Below, in pieces: positions 1-6,378 of a DNA stretch of 7,920 bases. The stretch spans positions 1 through 7,920 of the forward strand of contig SLLY01000064.1 in the NCBI GenBank assembly GCA_007133845.1, written 5' to 3'. Position 1 is the stretch's first letter, and every line of letters starts with the position of its first letter. This DNA is from Candidatus Woesearchaeota archaeon. GTDB lineage: Archaea; Nanobdellota; Nanobdellia; CSSed11-243R1. The notes under the pieces are model-generated. The model worked only from the letters and a program-made list of their open reading frames with translations, was not told the DNA's origin and made no database searches. The translations under genes were made by a program, and so were the position numbers.

Positions 1-25
1 ATAAAATAAATAAGTAATAAGGTTT

Positions 26-32
26 GGTGATG
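26..32 (+). promoter_or_regulatory. Shine-Dalgarno site of sepF
   Basis: GGTGATG lies five bases before the ATG at 37. It complements the archaeal 16S 3' end (anti-SD within AUCACCUCC), and this spacing decides the start. The 25 bases before it are plain A/T-rich sequence in which I see no clear TATA box, so the promoter probably lies outside the window. Confidence 0.65.
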
Positions 33-36
33 TGTA

Positions 37-426
37 ATGGATAAGTTAAAAAATTTCCTGGACAAAGTAACCGGTAAGGTTGTAATAGAAGGAAATAATA
101 AAGGAGAAGATTTTATAGAACTTGAAGCTAGTGAGATTCATAAGAAGTCCGCTAAAATTTTTGTGAAATATTTTATTTTAACAGATTTTTCAGATATTAA
201 GCCTGTTATAGATTCACTCAGGGAAGGATATACCATTGCGCTAATTAAAATAAAGCCTTTAAAAGACAAAGATATGAACGAACTAAAGAGAGCTATTAAC
301 AAAGTAAAAAGAACTGCTGAAGCAATCGATGGAGAAATAGTTGGCATAGATGAAGATTGGATAATCGCAGTACCTAACTTTATAGAAGTTTACAAAGGCG
401 AAGCAAGTGAAGAAGAAGTTGAATAA
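37..426 (+). CDS. sepF: Archaeal cell-division protein SepF (FtsZ membrane anchor)
   Basis: A 129-residue protein of the SepF/DUF552 family. In FtsZ-containing archaea SepF binds the C-terminus of FtsZ and tethers the division ring to the membrane. The first ~12 residues (MDKLKNFLDKV) look like the amphipathic membrane-targeting helix of the family. A variable linker follows, and the SepF core spans about residues 40-119. The core has the expected alternation: a strand after KSAKIFVKYF, the DIKPVIDSLREGY helix-turn, a helix with KDKDMNELKRAINKVKRTAEAIDG, and the closing strands EIVGIDEDWIIAVPNFIEV. The length is normal for an archaeal SepF. The acidic tail overlaps the start of the next gene by 20 bases, so translation of zpr1 is probably coupled. 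No ftsZ is in the window. The family call is firm; the FtsZ partnership is family knowledge. Confidence 0.9.
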   Translation: MDKLKNFLDKVTGKVVIEGNNKGEDFIELEASEIHKKSAKIFVKYFILTDFSDIKPVIDSLREGYTIALIKIKPLKDKDMNELKRAINKVKRTAEAIDGEIVGIDEDWIIAVPNFIEVYKGEASEEEVE

Positions 427-928
427 TAAAAAAACTTCTAATTCTTTCTTTTTTAATTGTCCTGCTTGTAATAAAAAAGGTTTTTCTGTAGAACAAAGAA
501 TTGACACAATACCTTACTTAGGAGAAGTTTTAGAAACATTTGCAAAGTGTAAATATTGTAAATATAAGACTCATGATATTCTTCCCCTCACTGAAAAAGA
601 TTACCCTAAAAAACATAAGATAAAAATTTCTAAACAGAAAGATTTAGAAAGACGTGTTATTAAAGGAAAATATTGCACAATAAAAGTTCCAGAAATAGAG
701 TTGGAAATAGATCCTGGACCTGGTTCGGAATCATATATTTCTAATTTGGAGGGTGTTATAGACAGGATTATATATTCTTTAAAAAGAATTAAAAAACTTA
801 AAAAAGAAGAAAAAAAGATTGATAAAAAAATAAAATTATTGGAAAGTGCAAAAAATCAAAAAAAAGAGATTACAATTATATTTGAAGACCCTACAAGACA
901 GAGTGTTGTATTAAAAAATTTTAAATAG
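407..928 (+). CDS. zpr1: ZPR1 zinc-finger domain protein
   Basis: A 173-residue single-unit ZPR1 protein. The zinc finger is CPAC (Cys18, Cys21) followed by CKYC (Cys48, Cys51), and it leads into the ZPR1 beta-domain (about residues 52-165). That domain contains LTEKDYP, a run rich in basic residues, and the PGPGSESYISNLEGVI segment typical of the family. Eukaryotic ZPR1 has two such units and acts as a folding chaperone for elongation factor eEF1A. Archaeal members have one unit and are presumed to act on aEF1A, which is inference. The start chosen is GTG at 407, inside the end of sepF. TTG at 419 is an alternative that removes four residues, and neither has a strong Shine-Dalgarno site, consistent with coupling to sepF. 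A lysine-rich helical insert lies at about residues 125-153. Confidence 0.88.
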   Translation: MKKKLNNKKTSNSFFFNCPACNKKGFSVEQRIDTIPYLGEVLETFAKCKYCKYKTHDILPLTEKDYPKKHKIKISKQKDLERRVIKGKYCTIKVPEIELEIDPGPGSESYISNLEGVIDRIIYSLKRIKKLKKEEKKIDKKIKLLESAKNQKKEITIIFEDPTRQSVVLKNFK

Positions 929-946
929 AATTAAAAACATGTATTT

Positions 947-955
947 AGAGGTGAT
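947..955 (+). promoter_or_regulatory. Near-perfect Shine-Dalgarno site of the 67-residue membrane protein
   Basis: AGAGGTGAT is the strongest ribosome-binding site in the window. It is five bases from the ATG at 961. Two other ATGs at 954 and 957 overlap or touch the site and are too close to be used. This supports real translation of the small gene that follows. Confidence 0.7.
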
Positions 956-960
956 GATGA

Positions 961-1164
961 ATGTTAATTGAACTTGCATCTTTTGGAATTGCATTGGGTG
1001 TCCTTATAGGTTTAATGTTGGGACTAAGAAAGATTTTAATTATTGAAAGAAGGATAACTCGAATGTTGCATAAAATTGAAAAAATAGATATAAAGATTGA
1101 GAAAGAACTTAATTGTATTCTAAAAAAGAAGAAAAAAACTAAAAGAAGAACAAAAAAGAAATGA
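961..1164 (+). CDS. Small membrane-anchored protein with a lysine-rich tail, unknown function
   Basis: A 67-residue protein I do not recognise. Residues 2-28 form one hydrophobic segment rich in glycine, leucine and isoleucine (LIELASFGIALGVLIGLMLG), a likely single transmembrane helix. About 25 residues of alternating charged and hydrophobic sequence follow (HKIEKIDIKIEKEL), possibly a short coiled coil. The protein ends in a strongly basic stretch of Lys and Arg (KKKKKTKRRTKKK). The positive tail should face the cytoplasm and could touch nucleic acid, ribosomes or acidic lipid. It is the third gene of the sepF group, 32 bases after zpr1, with a very good ribosome-binding site, so I take it as real. 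It ends in TGA directly against the stop of the convergent protease gene. A link with SepF at the membrane is only suggested by position. Confidence 0.7.
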   Translation: MLIELASFGIALGVLIGLMLGLRKILIIERRITRMLHKIEKIDIKIEKELNCILKKKKKTKRRTKKK

Positions 1165-1950
1165 TTAAATAATACTTATTAGTAAACCTAACAAACATCC
1201 AGCGGTTACGAAAGGCATTGCTGGATAAAACTCTCCTTTTTTACCTAACAACATTAATGTTCCTATAAATATAGTAGCACCAATAATAGATAAAATTGCA
1301 CTGAACATATTAAATTCTCTTAAAATAACGGATGCAAAAAGAAGTGTAAAAGCTATATCTCCACCTCCTAAAACCGCAACTTCTCCTTTATGTGGAACAA
1401 GCAATCCAGAGAATATCCCTAATTTCTGTTGCATTTTTGCAAGTCCTACCATGTGTTTTGTGATAAAAACTGCAATATAATCATAAATAGATATTAAAAA
1501 TAATAATAAAATTACTGCAATAAAATTGAACATTGGTGCAAATATAACAACAACTCCACCATACACCAAAATTTCACCCAAATTGTGTATGTATACATCA
1601 AATTCTTTAAATTTTAATATTGTAATTGATAAAGCTACTAAAAATGCAATTGTAGAACTCATAAATGCACTTAAAGCAATAGAGATACATAATAATACAA
1701 CTAAGAAAAACCATATTTTCATTAAAAAATCAAATTTCATGCTTTTCATAAAGAAAAACATTAATACAGAGATTATTATAATAGCACTTATTAAGAACCA
1801 AGGAGAAATTCCGGGCTCCATTTCAATAGGCTCCAAACCATAAGGAAGTTCTTCTTTAATTAAGAAATTATTATTTACTGCAAGCCCCACAAATTGTGCA
1901 ACTAGGAATAAAGATAATATAATAGCCAACGTTGTAATTGAATATTTCAT
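1165..1950 (-). CDS. Presenilin/signal-peptide-peptidase-like membrane aspartyl protease (A22 family)
   Basis: A 261-residue polytopic membrane protein with about nine hydrophobic segments (roughly residues 5-25, 49-67, 76-93, 95-111, 125-142, 142-163, 193-210, 214-235, 242-260), the number seen in presenilins. The family signatures are present in the right segments. YD with catalytic Asp157 is in segment 6 (SIYDYIAVF). GGGD with Asp198 is in segment 7, matching the GxGD motif. PAMP (243-246) stands before segment 9 in place of PAL. Such enzymes cut transmembrane helices inside the membrane; archaeal examples have been used as structural models of presenilin. The natural substrate here is unknown. 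It is the last gene of the minus-strand operon, four bases after the AAA-like ATPase, with a weak GTTGAT ribosome site. Both aspartates are intact, so it should be active. Confidence 0.88.
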   Translation of the reverse strand: MKYSITTLAIILSLFLVAQFVGLAVNNNFLIKEELPYGLEPIEMEPGISPWFLISAIIIISVLMFFFMKSMKFDFLMKIWFFLVVLLCISIALSAFMSSTIAFLVALSITILKFKEFDVYIHNLGEILVYGGVVVIFAPMFNFIAVILLLFLISIYDYIAVFITKHMVGLAKMQQKLGIFSGLLVPHKGEVAVLGGGDIAFTLLFASVILREFNMFSAILSIIGATIFIGTLMLLGKKGEFYPAMPFVTAGCLLGLLISII

Positions 1951-1954
1951 AAAA

Positions 1955-2659
1955 TCAACTTTTTAATATGCTATATAGATTACCACAAAGCATTAAAATC
2001 ATTCTTGGATTTCCCTTTGAAGTCTGCCATATATTTTTTATTTGAGCTTCAGTGAAAGGCTCTAAGGAATCTGATTCCTCATCTCTAAATCTATTGAGTC
2101 TGGACACTACCAATTCTTTTGCAATTTCAAATGATAATCCTGGAACATTGTAAACAAATGATTTTCTACTAAGTTCTCCTGAAAAAGAATACATTCTTGC
2201 GAGCGTTTCTGGATCACATGATAAAACGTAACAAACTCCGGCCCTAGATGTTTCTATGATTAGTTCAATCACTTTTTTTAATTTTTCTTCTCCAAACGCT
2301 TCAGAAAGTTCCATATTGTCTAAGAATATGAATAAATTTTCTTTTATGTATTTGTCCGTGGTTATACATCTTAATTCATTTATTATGTCAATTCCAAAGA
2401 TGAATTCTCTTTTTTCATATTTTTCTGGCAAATTTTTGGATATTTCTATTTCTACTGGTTTTTTTCCGGCACCTGCTCTACCAACCAAAATCAAAATGTT
2501 GTGCTCATCTTTATCGAGAACTTTTTCAGTTAATTCTTTTATTTTATCCTTTTCTTTTTGAGACATTATTAATTTTTCTCCTTTATCACGTAGTATTATA
2601 TCCTCACAAAAAAAAGGATTCTGTCCTTCACAATCTTTACTTTTTTTATCGTTTTTCAT
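1955..2659 (-). CDS. AAA-type P-loop ATPase with altered Walker motifs
   Basis: A 234-residue protein that reads as a small Orc1/Cdc6- or TniB-like AAA fold. A short NPFF segment (residues 14-17) precedes the core. Walker A is GRAGAGKK (60-67). A Walker B-like strand is LFIFLDN (109-115). A sensor-1-like strand is around YVLSCDPE (144-151), and a lid with GNPRMIL (216-222) carries a sensor-2-type arginine. No winged-helix domain follows, unlike true Orc1/Cdc6. Two usual residues are changed: Walker A has Lys67 instead of Ser/Thr, and Walker B has Asn115 instead of Glu. It may therefore bind nucleotide but hydrolyse it poorly. The start chosen is ATG 2659, eight bases after the upstream stop. 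ATG 2566 (Met32) has a better Shine-Dalgarno site (AAGGAG, 2578-2583) and would give 203 residues. Substrate and partner are unknown. Confidence 0.7.
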   Translation of the reverse strand: MKNDKKSKDCEGQNPFFCEDIILRDKGEKLIMSQKEKDKIKELTEKVLDKDEHNILILVGRAGAGKKPVEIEISKNLPEKYEKREFIFGIDIINELRCITTDKYIKENLFIFLDNMELSEAFGEEKLKKVIELIIETSRAGVCYVLSCDPETLARMYSFSGELSRKSFVYNVPGLSFEIAKELVVSRLNRFRDEESDSLEPFTEAQIKNIWQTSKGNPRMILMLCGNLYSILKS

Positions 2660-2667
2660 ATTATTTT

Positions 2668-3765
2668 CTAATATTTTGGTTTTATTAAATCTTTCTTTAT
2701 TTCTTTATGTAATTTTGATATTTTTCTTGAACGCCTTTTTACTTCATCCGTTTTAAGCAACTTCATTTTTTTTGCTTCTGTATTTGGGCGTGGATAAAAC
2801 TTTGAAATGTTGAGAACTTCTGGACGAAATTTTTTAATTAAATTCAAAGTTTCTTCAAAATCTTCTTTAGTTTCTGTTGGAAAACCACAGATTATGTCCG
2901 TTGAAATTACAATTTTTGGTATCTCTTTTCTAAATTTCGTAATAACTCTTTCGAAATCTTTTACAGAATAATTTCTGTTCATATCTTCCAACACCCTATC
3001 ACTTCCAGATTGAATTGGAACATGTAGAAATTTCAAAATTTTAGGATTTTTATAAATTTCAATTAACTCATCTAAATATCTTTTTGCATCGTTTGGATTC
3101 ATCATACCTACCCTAATTTTGAAATTACCTTTTATTTCAACAACTTCTTTTAAGAGTTCTACTAAATTAGTTCCAATATCCTTTCCATAAGAACCAGTGT
3201 CTGTTGCAGTCAGTAATATTTTTTCAGCGCCATTTTCAACACAAATTTTTACATTTTTAACTATTTTATTTATGGGAAAAGAAAAAAGATTTCCTTTTGC
3301 TAATTTTGTAGCGCAATATGCGCATTTATTGAGACATCCACTTGCTATTACAATAGGTTGCTCCTTTTTGATTATTTCTGGAATCACACATTTTAATTTT
3401 TTGAAATTTATTTCAACAATTCTTTCATTTTTTAATATTTTTTTAACAATATCTGAGATTTTATCGATTTGATATGCCCCAATCATTGAAAAATTTGGAA
3501 AATCATCTTCAAGTTTTTTAGTAATTATTCTGGGCAAGCATCCCGCAATTAAAACCTTTTTATCTGAAAATTCTTCTTTAAAAATTTTTAATCTATGCAT
3601 TATTTTGTTTTGAGTAGAACCCTTTACACCACAAGTTAAAATGATTATCATATCAGAATTCTTTACATTTTTAACAAAATCAAATTCATCTTTCAAAAGA
3701 GTTCTCATAGTTAATTCATCTGCTTTATTTGCAGTGCAACCATATGTCTTAAAATAAATCTTCAT
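2668..3765 (-). CDS. tRNA t6A37 methylthiotransferase, CDKAL1/MtaB type, without TRAM domain
   Basis: A 365-residue radical-SAM enzyme of the MiaB/RimO/MtaB family. The family adds a methylthio group; the archaeal/eukaryotic branch converts N6-threonylcarbamoyladenosine at position 37 to ms2t6A in tRNAs reading ANN codons. The N-terminal methylthiotransferase domain (1-125) has the three cysteines for the auxiliary 4Fe-4S cluster: Cys10 (KTYGCTANKAD), Cys45 (LTCGVKGSTQNK) and Cys76 (AGCLPRI). The radical-SAM cluster is CLNKCAYC (Cys144, Cys148, Cys151), followed by HVPIQSGSD (248-256) and DIICGFPTET (290-299). The protein ends at DLIKPKY. The C-terminal TRAM RNA-binding domain, about 60 residues in typical members of roughly 420 residues, is missing, and the next gene starts eight bases later. 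It is the first gene of the minus-strand operon. Specificity for t6A rather than i6A is inferred from overall resemblance. Confidence 0.87.
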   Translation of the reverse strand: MKIYFKTYGCTANKADELTMRTLLKDEFDFVKNVKNSDMIIILTCGVKGSTQNKIMHRLKIFKEEFSDKKVLIAGCLPRIITKKLEDDFPNFSMIGAYQIDKISDIVKKILKNERIVEINFKKLKCVIPEIIKKEQPIVIASGCLNKCAYCATKLAKGNLFSFPINKIVKNVKICVENGAEKILLTATDTGSYGKDIGTNLVELLKEVVEIKGNFKIRVGMMNPNDAKRYLDELIEIYKNPKILKFLHVPIQSGSDRVLEDMNRNYSVKDFERVITKFRKEIPKIVISTDIICGFPTETKEDFEETLNLIKKFRPEVLNISKFYPRPNTEAKKMKLLKTDEVKRRSRKISKLHKEIKKDLIKPKY

Positions 3766-3844
3766 AATTGAGAAAAATGAACAGTCTTTTTATATCTTTT
3801 TGAAATAATAAATAATATAAAGCGGGTATTTTTTTATTAATTAG
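3766..3844. promoter_or_regulatory. Divergent intergenic promoter region
   Basis: This 79-base, very A/T-rich gap separates the methylthiotransferase (minus) from thrS (plus). For the minus gene, GATATAAAAA (plus 3787-3796) is centred about 27 bases from its ATG, so its mRNA would have almost no leader. For thrS, ATATAAAG (3815-3822) is centred about 26 bases before the thrS start region (TTG 3845, ATG 3857), and TTTTATAT (3788-3795) is a second choice. These are pattern matches in A/T-rich DNA and no start site is proven. Confidence 0.4.
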
Positions 3845-3856
3845 TTGGTATGGAAT

Positions 3857-5362
3857 ATGGATAAGAAAAATAAACAAGATGTGTCTGAAGCACTCAAATC
3901 CGAGGAAAAATTAAAGTCTGAATGGTACATTTTAGATTTAAATGGAGAATTACATAAGATAGAAATAAAAGAAGATAAAATAGTTGGTTTTGACTTTAAG
4001 GATTATCCAAATCTTTTAAAATTTGCAAAATATGAAATGCTCAAAAAAAGGAAATATAACGAAGAACCACCACACATAGATTTAATGAAAAAATTAGAAC
4101 TTGTTAATTATGAAGAGGGTTCTGATTTAGGTCATTTCAGATATTATCCAAAAGGTAGATTTTTAAAAAAAATGTTGGAAGATTTTGTTTCTAAAAAAAC
4201 AATTGAATATGGTGCAATGGAAATAGAATCTCCTATAATGTATGATTACGAACATCCATCTCTTAAAAAATATCTTCATAGATTTCCTGCAAGACAATAT
4301 GTTGTAGAATCGACAGGCAAGCGAAGTTTTTTCTTAAGATTTGCAGCTTGTTTCGGACAATTTTTAATGGCCCATAATATGAATATATCTTATAAACATC
4401 TACCATTAAGATTATTTGAACTAACAAAATACAGTTTTAGGTTAGAACAGTCTGGAGAATTAGCAGGATTAAAAAGATTAAGAGCTTTTACAATGCCAGA
4501 CTCACATGCATTTGTTAAAGATTATGAACAAGGAAAAGAGGAGATGATAAAACGCTTCGAACTTTCAAAAGACATAATAAACAATGTCGGTTTTAATGCA
4601 TCAGACGATTTTGAGTTGGGCATAAGATTTGTAAAAGATTTTTATGAAAATAATAAAGATATAGCTAATGACTTGGTTAAAAATATGGGCAAACCTGCAC
4701 TTATAGAAATGTGGGATAAAAGATTCTTTTACTTTTCAATGAAATATGAGCTCAATTTTATTGATGCAATGGATAAAGCGACTGCCTTAGTTACCGACCA
4801 ATTTGACGTTGAAAATGCCGAGAGATATGGAATTACTTATGTAGATGAAAATAATGAGCAAAAATATCCAATAATATTACATTTATCTCCAAGCGGAGCT
4901 ATTGAAAGAGTCATTTATGCGTTACTAGAAAAAGCATGGATAAAAGAAAAAAAAGAGGAAATCGAACCAATGTTACCTGTTTGGCTTTCACCCGAACAAG
5001 TGAGACTTTTGCCTGTTGCCGATAGACATTTAGAGATAACTGAAAAACTAGCTAAAAAAATGGAAAAACAAAATATAAGAGTAGGTATAGATGACAGGGT
5101 TTTAAGCGTTTCAAAAAAAGTTTTTCAAGCAAAAACAGATTGGGTGCCTTATATAATTGTTATGGGAGATAAAGAAGAAAAAGGAGACAAATTACCTGTA
5201 GTTATACGGGAAGAAAGCAAAATTAAAAATGATAAAATAATGAATATGGAAATAGATGAATTAATCTCTAAAATATCTAAAGAATGTGAAGGACGATTAA
5301 AATCACATCTGAATATACCAAAATATATGTCTAAAAGACCCATATTCTATGCGAGGAAATAA
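3857..5362 (+). CDS. thrS: Threonyl-tRNA synthetase, catalytic and anticodon-binding part (no editing domain)
   Basis: Charges tRNA-Thr with threonine in the cytoplasm. From ATG 3857 it has 501 residues; TTG 3845 would add four. It begins in the linker that in full-length archaeal ThrRS follows the editing domain (SEWYILDLNGELHKIE) and keeps the archaeal hallmarks PPHIDLMKKLELV and RFPARQY. The class II core covers about residues 90-360. The three zinc ligands that read threonine are Cys165 (FAACFG), His217 (MPDSHAF) and His342 (LHLSPSG). Motif 2 lies in 187-215 (FELTKYSFRLEQSGE, then AFTMPD). Motif 3 is GAIERV with Arg351. The anticodon-binding domain runs from PVWLSPEQVRLLPV (about 374) to the end. 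Nothing catalytic is missing, but the ~140-residue N-terminal editing domain is absent and is encoded by the next gene. Together the two make 637 residues, the usual length of an undivided archaeal ThrRS. Confidence 0.95.
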   Translation: MDKKNKQDVSEALKSEEKLKSEWYILDLNGELHKIEIKEDKIVGFDFKDYPNLLKFAKYEMLKKRKYNEEPPHIDLMKKLELVNYEEGSDLGHFRYYPKGRFLKKMLEDFVSKKTIEYGAMEIESPIMYDYEHPSLKKYLHRFPARQYVVESTGKRSFFLRFAACFGQFLMAHNMNISYKHLPLRLFELTKYSFRLEQSGELAGLKRLRAFTMPDSHAFVKDYEQGKEEMIKRFELSKDIINNVGFNASDDFELGIRFVKDFYENNKDIANDLVKNMGKPALIEMWDKRFFYFSMKYELNFIDAMDKATALVTDQFDVENAERYGITYVDENNEQKYPIILHLSPSGAIERVIYALLEKAWIKEKKEEIEPMLPVWLSPEQVRLLPVADRHLEITEKLAKKMEKQNIRVGIDDRVLSVSKKVFQAKTDWVPYIIVMGDKEEKGDKLPVVIREESKIKNDKIMNMEIDELISKISKECEGRLKSHLNIPKYMSKRPIFYARK

Positions 5363-5363
5363 A

Positions 5364-5774
5364 ATGAGAATACTTCAATGGCACTGTGAATATTTTAGAT
5401 ACAAAGTAACAAAACCCGCAATGAAAAATGTTCCAGAAAATAGAGATGAAGAAAAGAAGGAATTTAAAAATGTTTTAGTAGTTTTAACCTGTGCAGAAAA
5501 AAATGATGTTGCAGAGACTTCTAGAAATGCAATAATAGCTGCTGAAAAACATTTGAAAGAAGTCAATGCAGATTTGATATTAATATACCCTTATGCACAC
5601 CTTTCAAACAATTTATCCTCACCTTCCATAGCAATAACTCTCTTGAAAGAGATGGAATCTTTTGCAAAACATAGAGGACTCGAAGTTTTTAGAGCTCCAT
5701 TTGGATATTATAAAGAATTTGAAACTAAAATGAAAGGACATCCTCTTTCTGAATTATCAAAAACAATACCTTAG
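5364..5774 (+). CDS. Stand-alone archaeal ThrRS editing domain (tRNA-Thr_ED family)
   Basis: A 136-residue protein consisting only of the archaea-specific ThrRS editing domain (Pfam tRNA-Thr_ED), which is related to D-aminoacyl-tRNA deacylases and removes serine mistakenly attached to tRNA-Thr. The whole domain is recognisable from the first residue (MRILQWHCEYFRYKV) to KGHPLSELSKTIP. Residues that match functional positions recalled from the Pyrococcus abyssi domain are His79 (YAHLS), Lys117 (FGYYKEF) and Glu130 (HPLSE), with a constant offset of four, so the active site looks complete. The start is ATG 5364, one base after the thrS stop, with GAGGA (5353-5357) as ribosome site. ATG 5349 would add five residues (MRGNK) and overlap thrS, and the family start argues against it. 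No anticodon domain is fused, unlike the separate editing proteins of some Crenarchaeota. It must act in trans on Ser-tRNA-Thr. Confidence 0.93.
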   Translation: MRILQWHCEYFRYKVTKPAMKNVPENRDEEKKEFKNVLVVLTCAEKNDVAETSRNAIIAAEKHLKEVNADLILIYPYAHLSNNLSSPSIAITLLKEMESFAKHRGLEVFRAPFGYYKEFETKMKGHPLSELSKTIP

Positions 5775-6331
5775 TTTTTTTCTTTTCCACTTAAAGCTAA
5801 ATACAATATTCCTCCTGCTACAAAATAAAGGAACCAAATATTAATTAAAGAAAAACTCAATATGTAGAATCCAACTAATGAGGAAATTATAAATAAAGCT
5901 TGAAAGTTACCTATTTTTTTGAATATATTTGTTTTTCTTGAAATATAATCAGAACCAATACAACTACCTTTTATTATATTATACAATCCAACAAAAGTAC
6001 CAAAAATAAAAGCCGTTTGTCTTTGATAATTAAATAAAATACCTAAAGCGATACCAAATAAAAACATTCTTGAATACCTTTTTAAATTCTTATGGAACAT
6101 AGATTTATCTAATATCAAAAATACAACAATTCCAGCAAACAAAAAGATTATAGGAAATATACCTTCGTATATGAAGAATATAAAAAAAAGAGGGACAATT
6201 GATAATAAAAGTTCTGCTAACTCTATTTGTTTTTTATACTGTTTCATTTCTTCTTTTGTATATAAAGAAATTATTCCTCCAATAGAAGCAGCTGCAGCAA
6301 CTATAATAGATATTAACAATATGTTTATCAT
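5771..6331 (-). CDS. Polytopic membrane protein, unknown function
   Basis: A 186-residue protein I do not recognise. It has about seven hydrophobic segments: residues 2-23, 38-56, 59-74, 88-101, 106-120, 144-162 and 164-180. The loops are short and basic (KEEMKQYKKQ, HKNLKRYSR, SRKTNIFKK), and the C-terminus is a short charged tail (SGKEKN). I see no conserved acidic or histidine pair within the membrane that would suggest a protease or metal transporter. The segments around SIGGIIS and GTFVGLYN are glycine-bearing, as in many small transporters, but no family can be named. The ATG at 6331 has only AAGGT directly before it, too close for a normal ribosome site, while a TATA-like box about 26 bases upstream suggests a leaderless mRNA. 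Its stop codon overlaps that of the convergent editing gene. Codon use matches the neighbouring core genes. Confidence 0.75.
   Translation of the reverse strand: MINILLISIIVAAAASIGGIISLYTKEEMKQYKKQIELAELLLSIVPLFFIFFIYEGIFPIIFLFAGIVVFLILDKSMFHKNLKRYSRMFLFGIALGILFNYQRQTAFIFGTFVGLYNIIKGSCIGSDYISRKTNIFKKIGNFQALFIISSLVGFYILSFSLINIWFLYFVAGGILYLALSGKEKN
5775..5786 (+). terminator. Poly-T terminator after the editing gene
   Basis: Seven T, one C and four T start on the base after the TAG stop. Runs of U are enough for archaeal transcription termination. The run lies inside the 3' end of the convergent membrane-protein gene. Confidence 0.5.
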
Positions 6332-6350
6332 ACCTTTTAAAAGAAAGTTT

Positions 6351-6366
6351 GTATTAATAAATATTT
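6351..6366 (-). promoter_or_regulatory. TATA-like box of the unknown membrane protein
   Basis: Read on the minus strand this is TAAATATTTATTAATAC. Its TTTATTAAT part is centred about 26 bases from the ATG at 6331, the distance expected between a TATA box and the start of an archaeal transcript, so the mRNA would begin at or near the ATG. The same A/T block could also serve a plus-strand transcript starting near 6381-6386. Confidence 0.4.
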
Positions 6367-6378
6367 AGAAATCAAATT

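Noticed and set aside
1526..1843. 105-codon plus-strand frame opposite the protease gene
   Set aside because: Antisense shadow of a clear membrane-protease gene; low-complexity Asn/Ile-rich product with no ribosome site.
2256..2561. 101-codon plus-strand frame opposite the AAA-like gene
   Set aside because: Antisense shadow; Ser/Phe-rich translation typical of the complement of Lys/Glu-rich coding sequence.
3197..3472. 91-codon plus-strand frame opposite the methylthiotransferase
   Set aside because: Antisense shadow of the radical-SAM cysteine region, which is clearly coding on the minus strand.
5349..5363. Earlier ATG for the editing protein (adds MRGNK)
   Set aside because: The family begins with the MR-hydrophobic segment at 5364, and GAGGA at 5353-5357 is well spaced only for that ATG.
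5340..5370. Frameshift or sequencing error dividing a single ThrRS gene
   Set aside because: The editing part normally precedes the catalytic part. Here it follows, with its own ribosome site and family-typical first residues, so no frame correction restores a normal protein.
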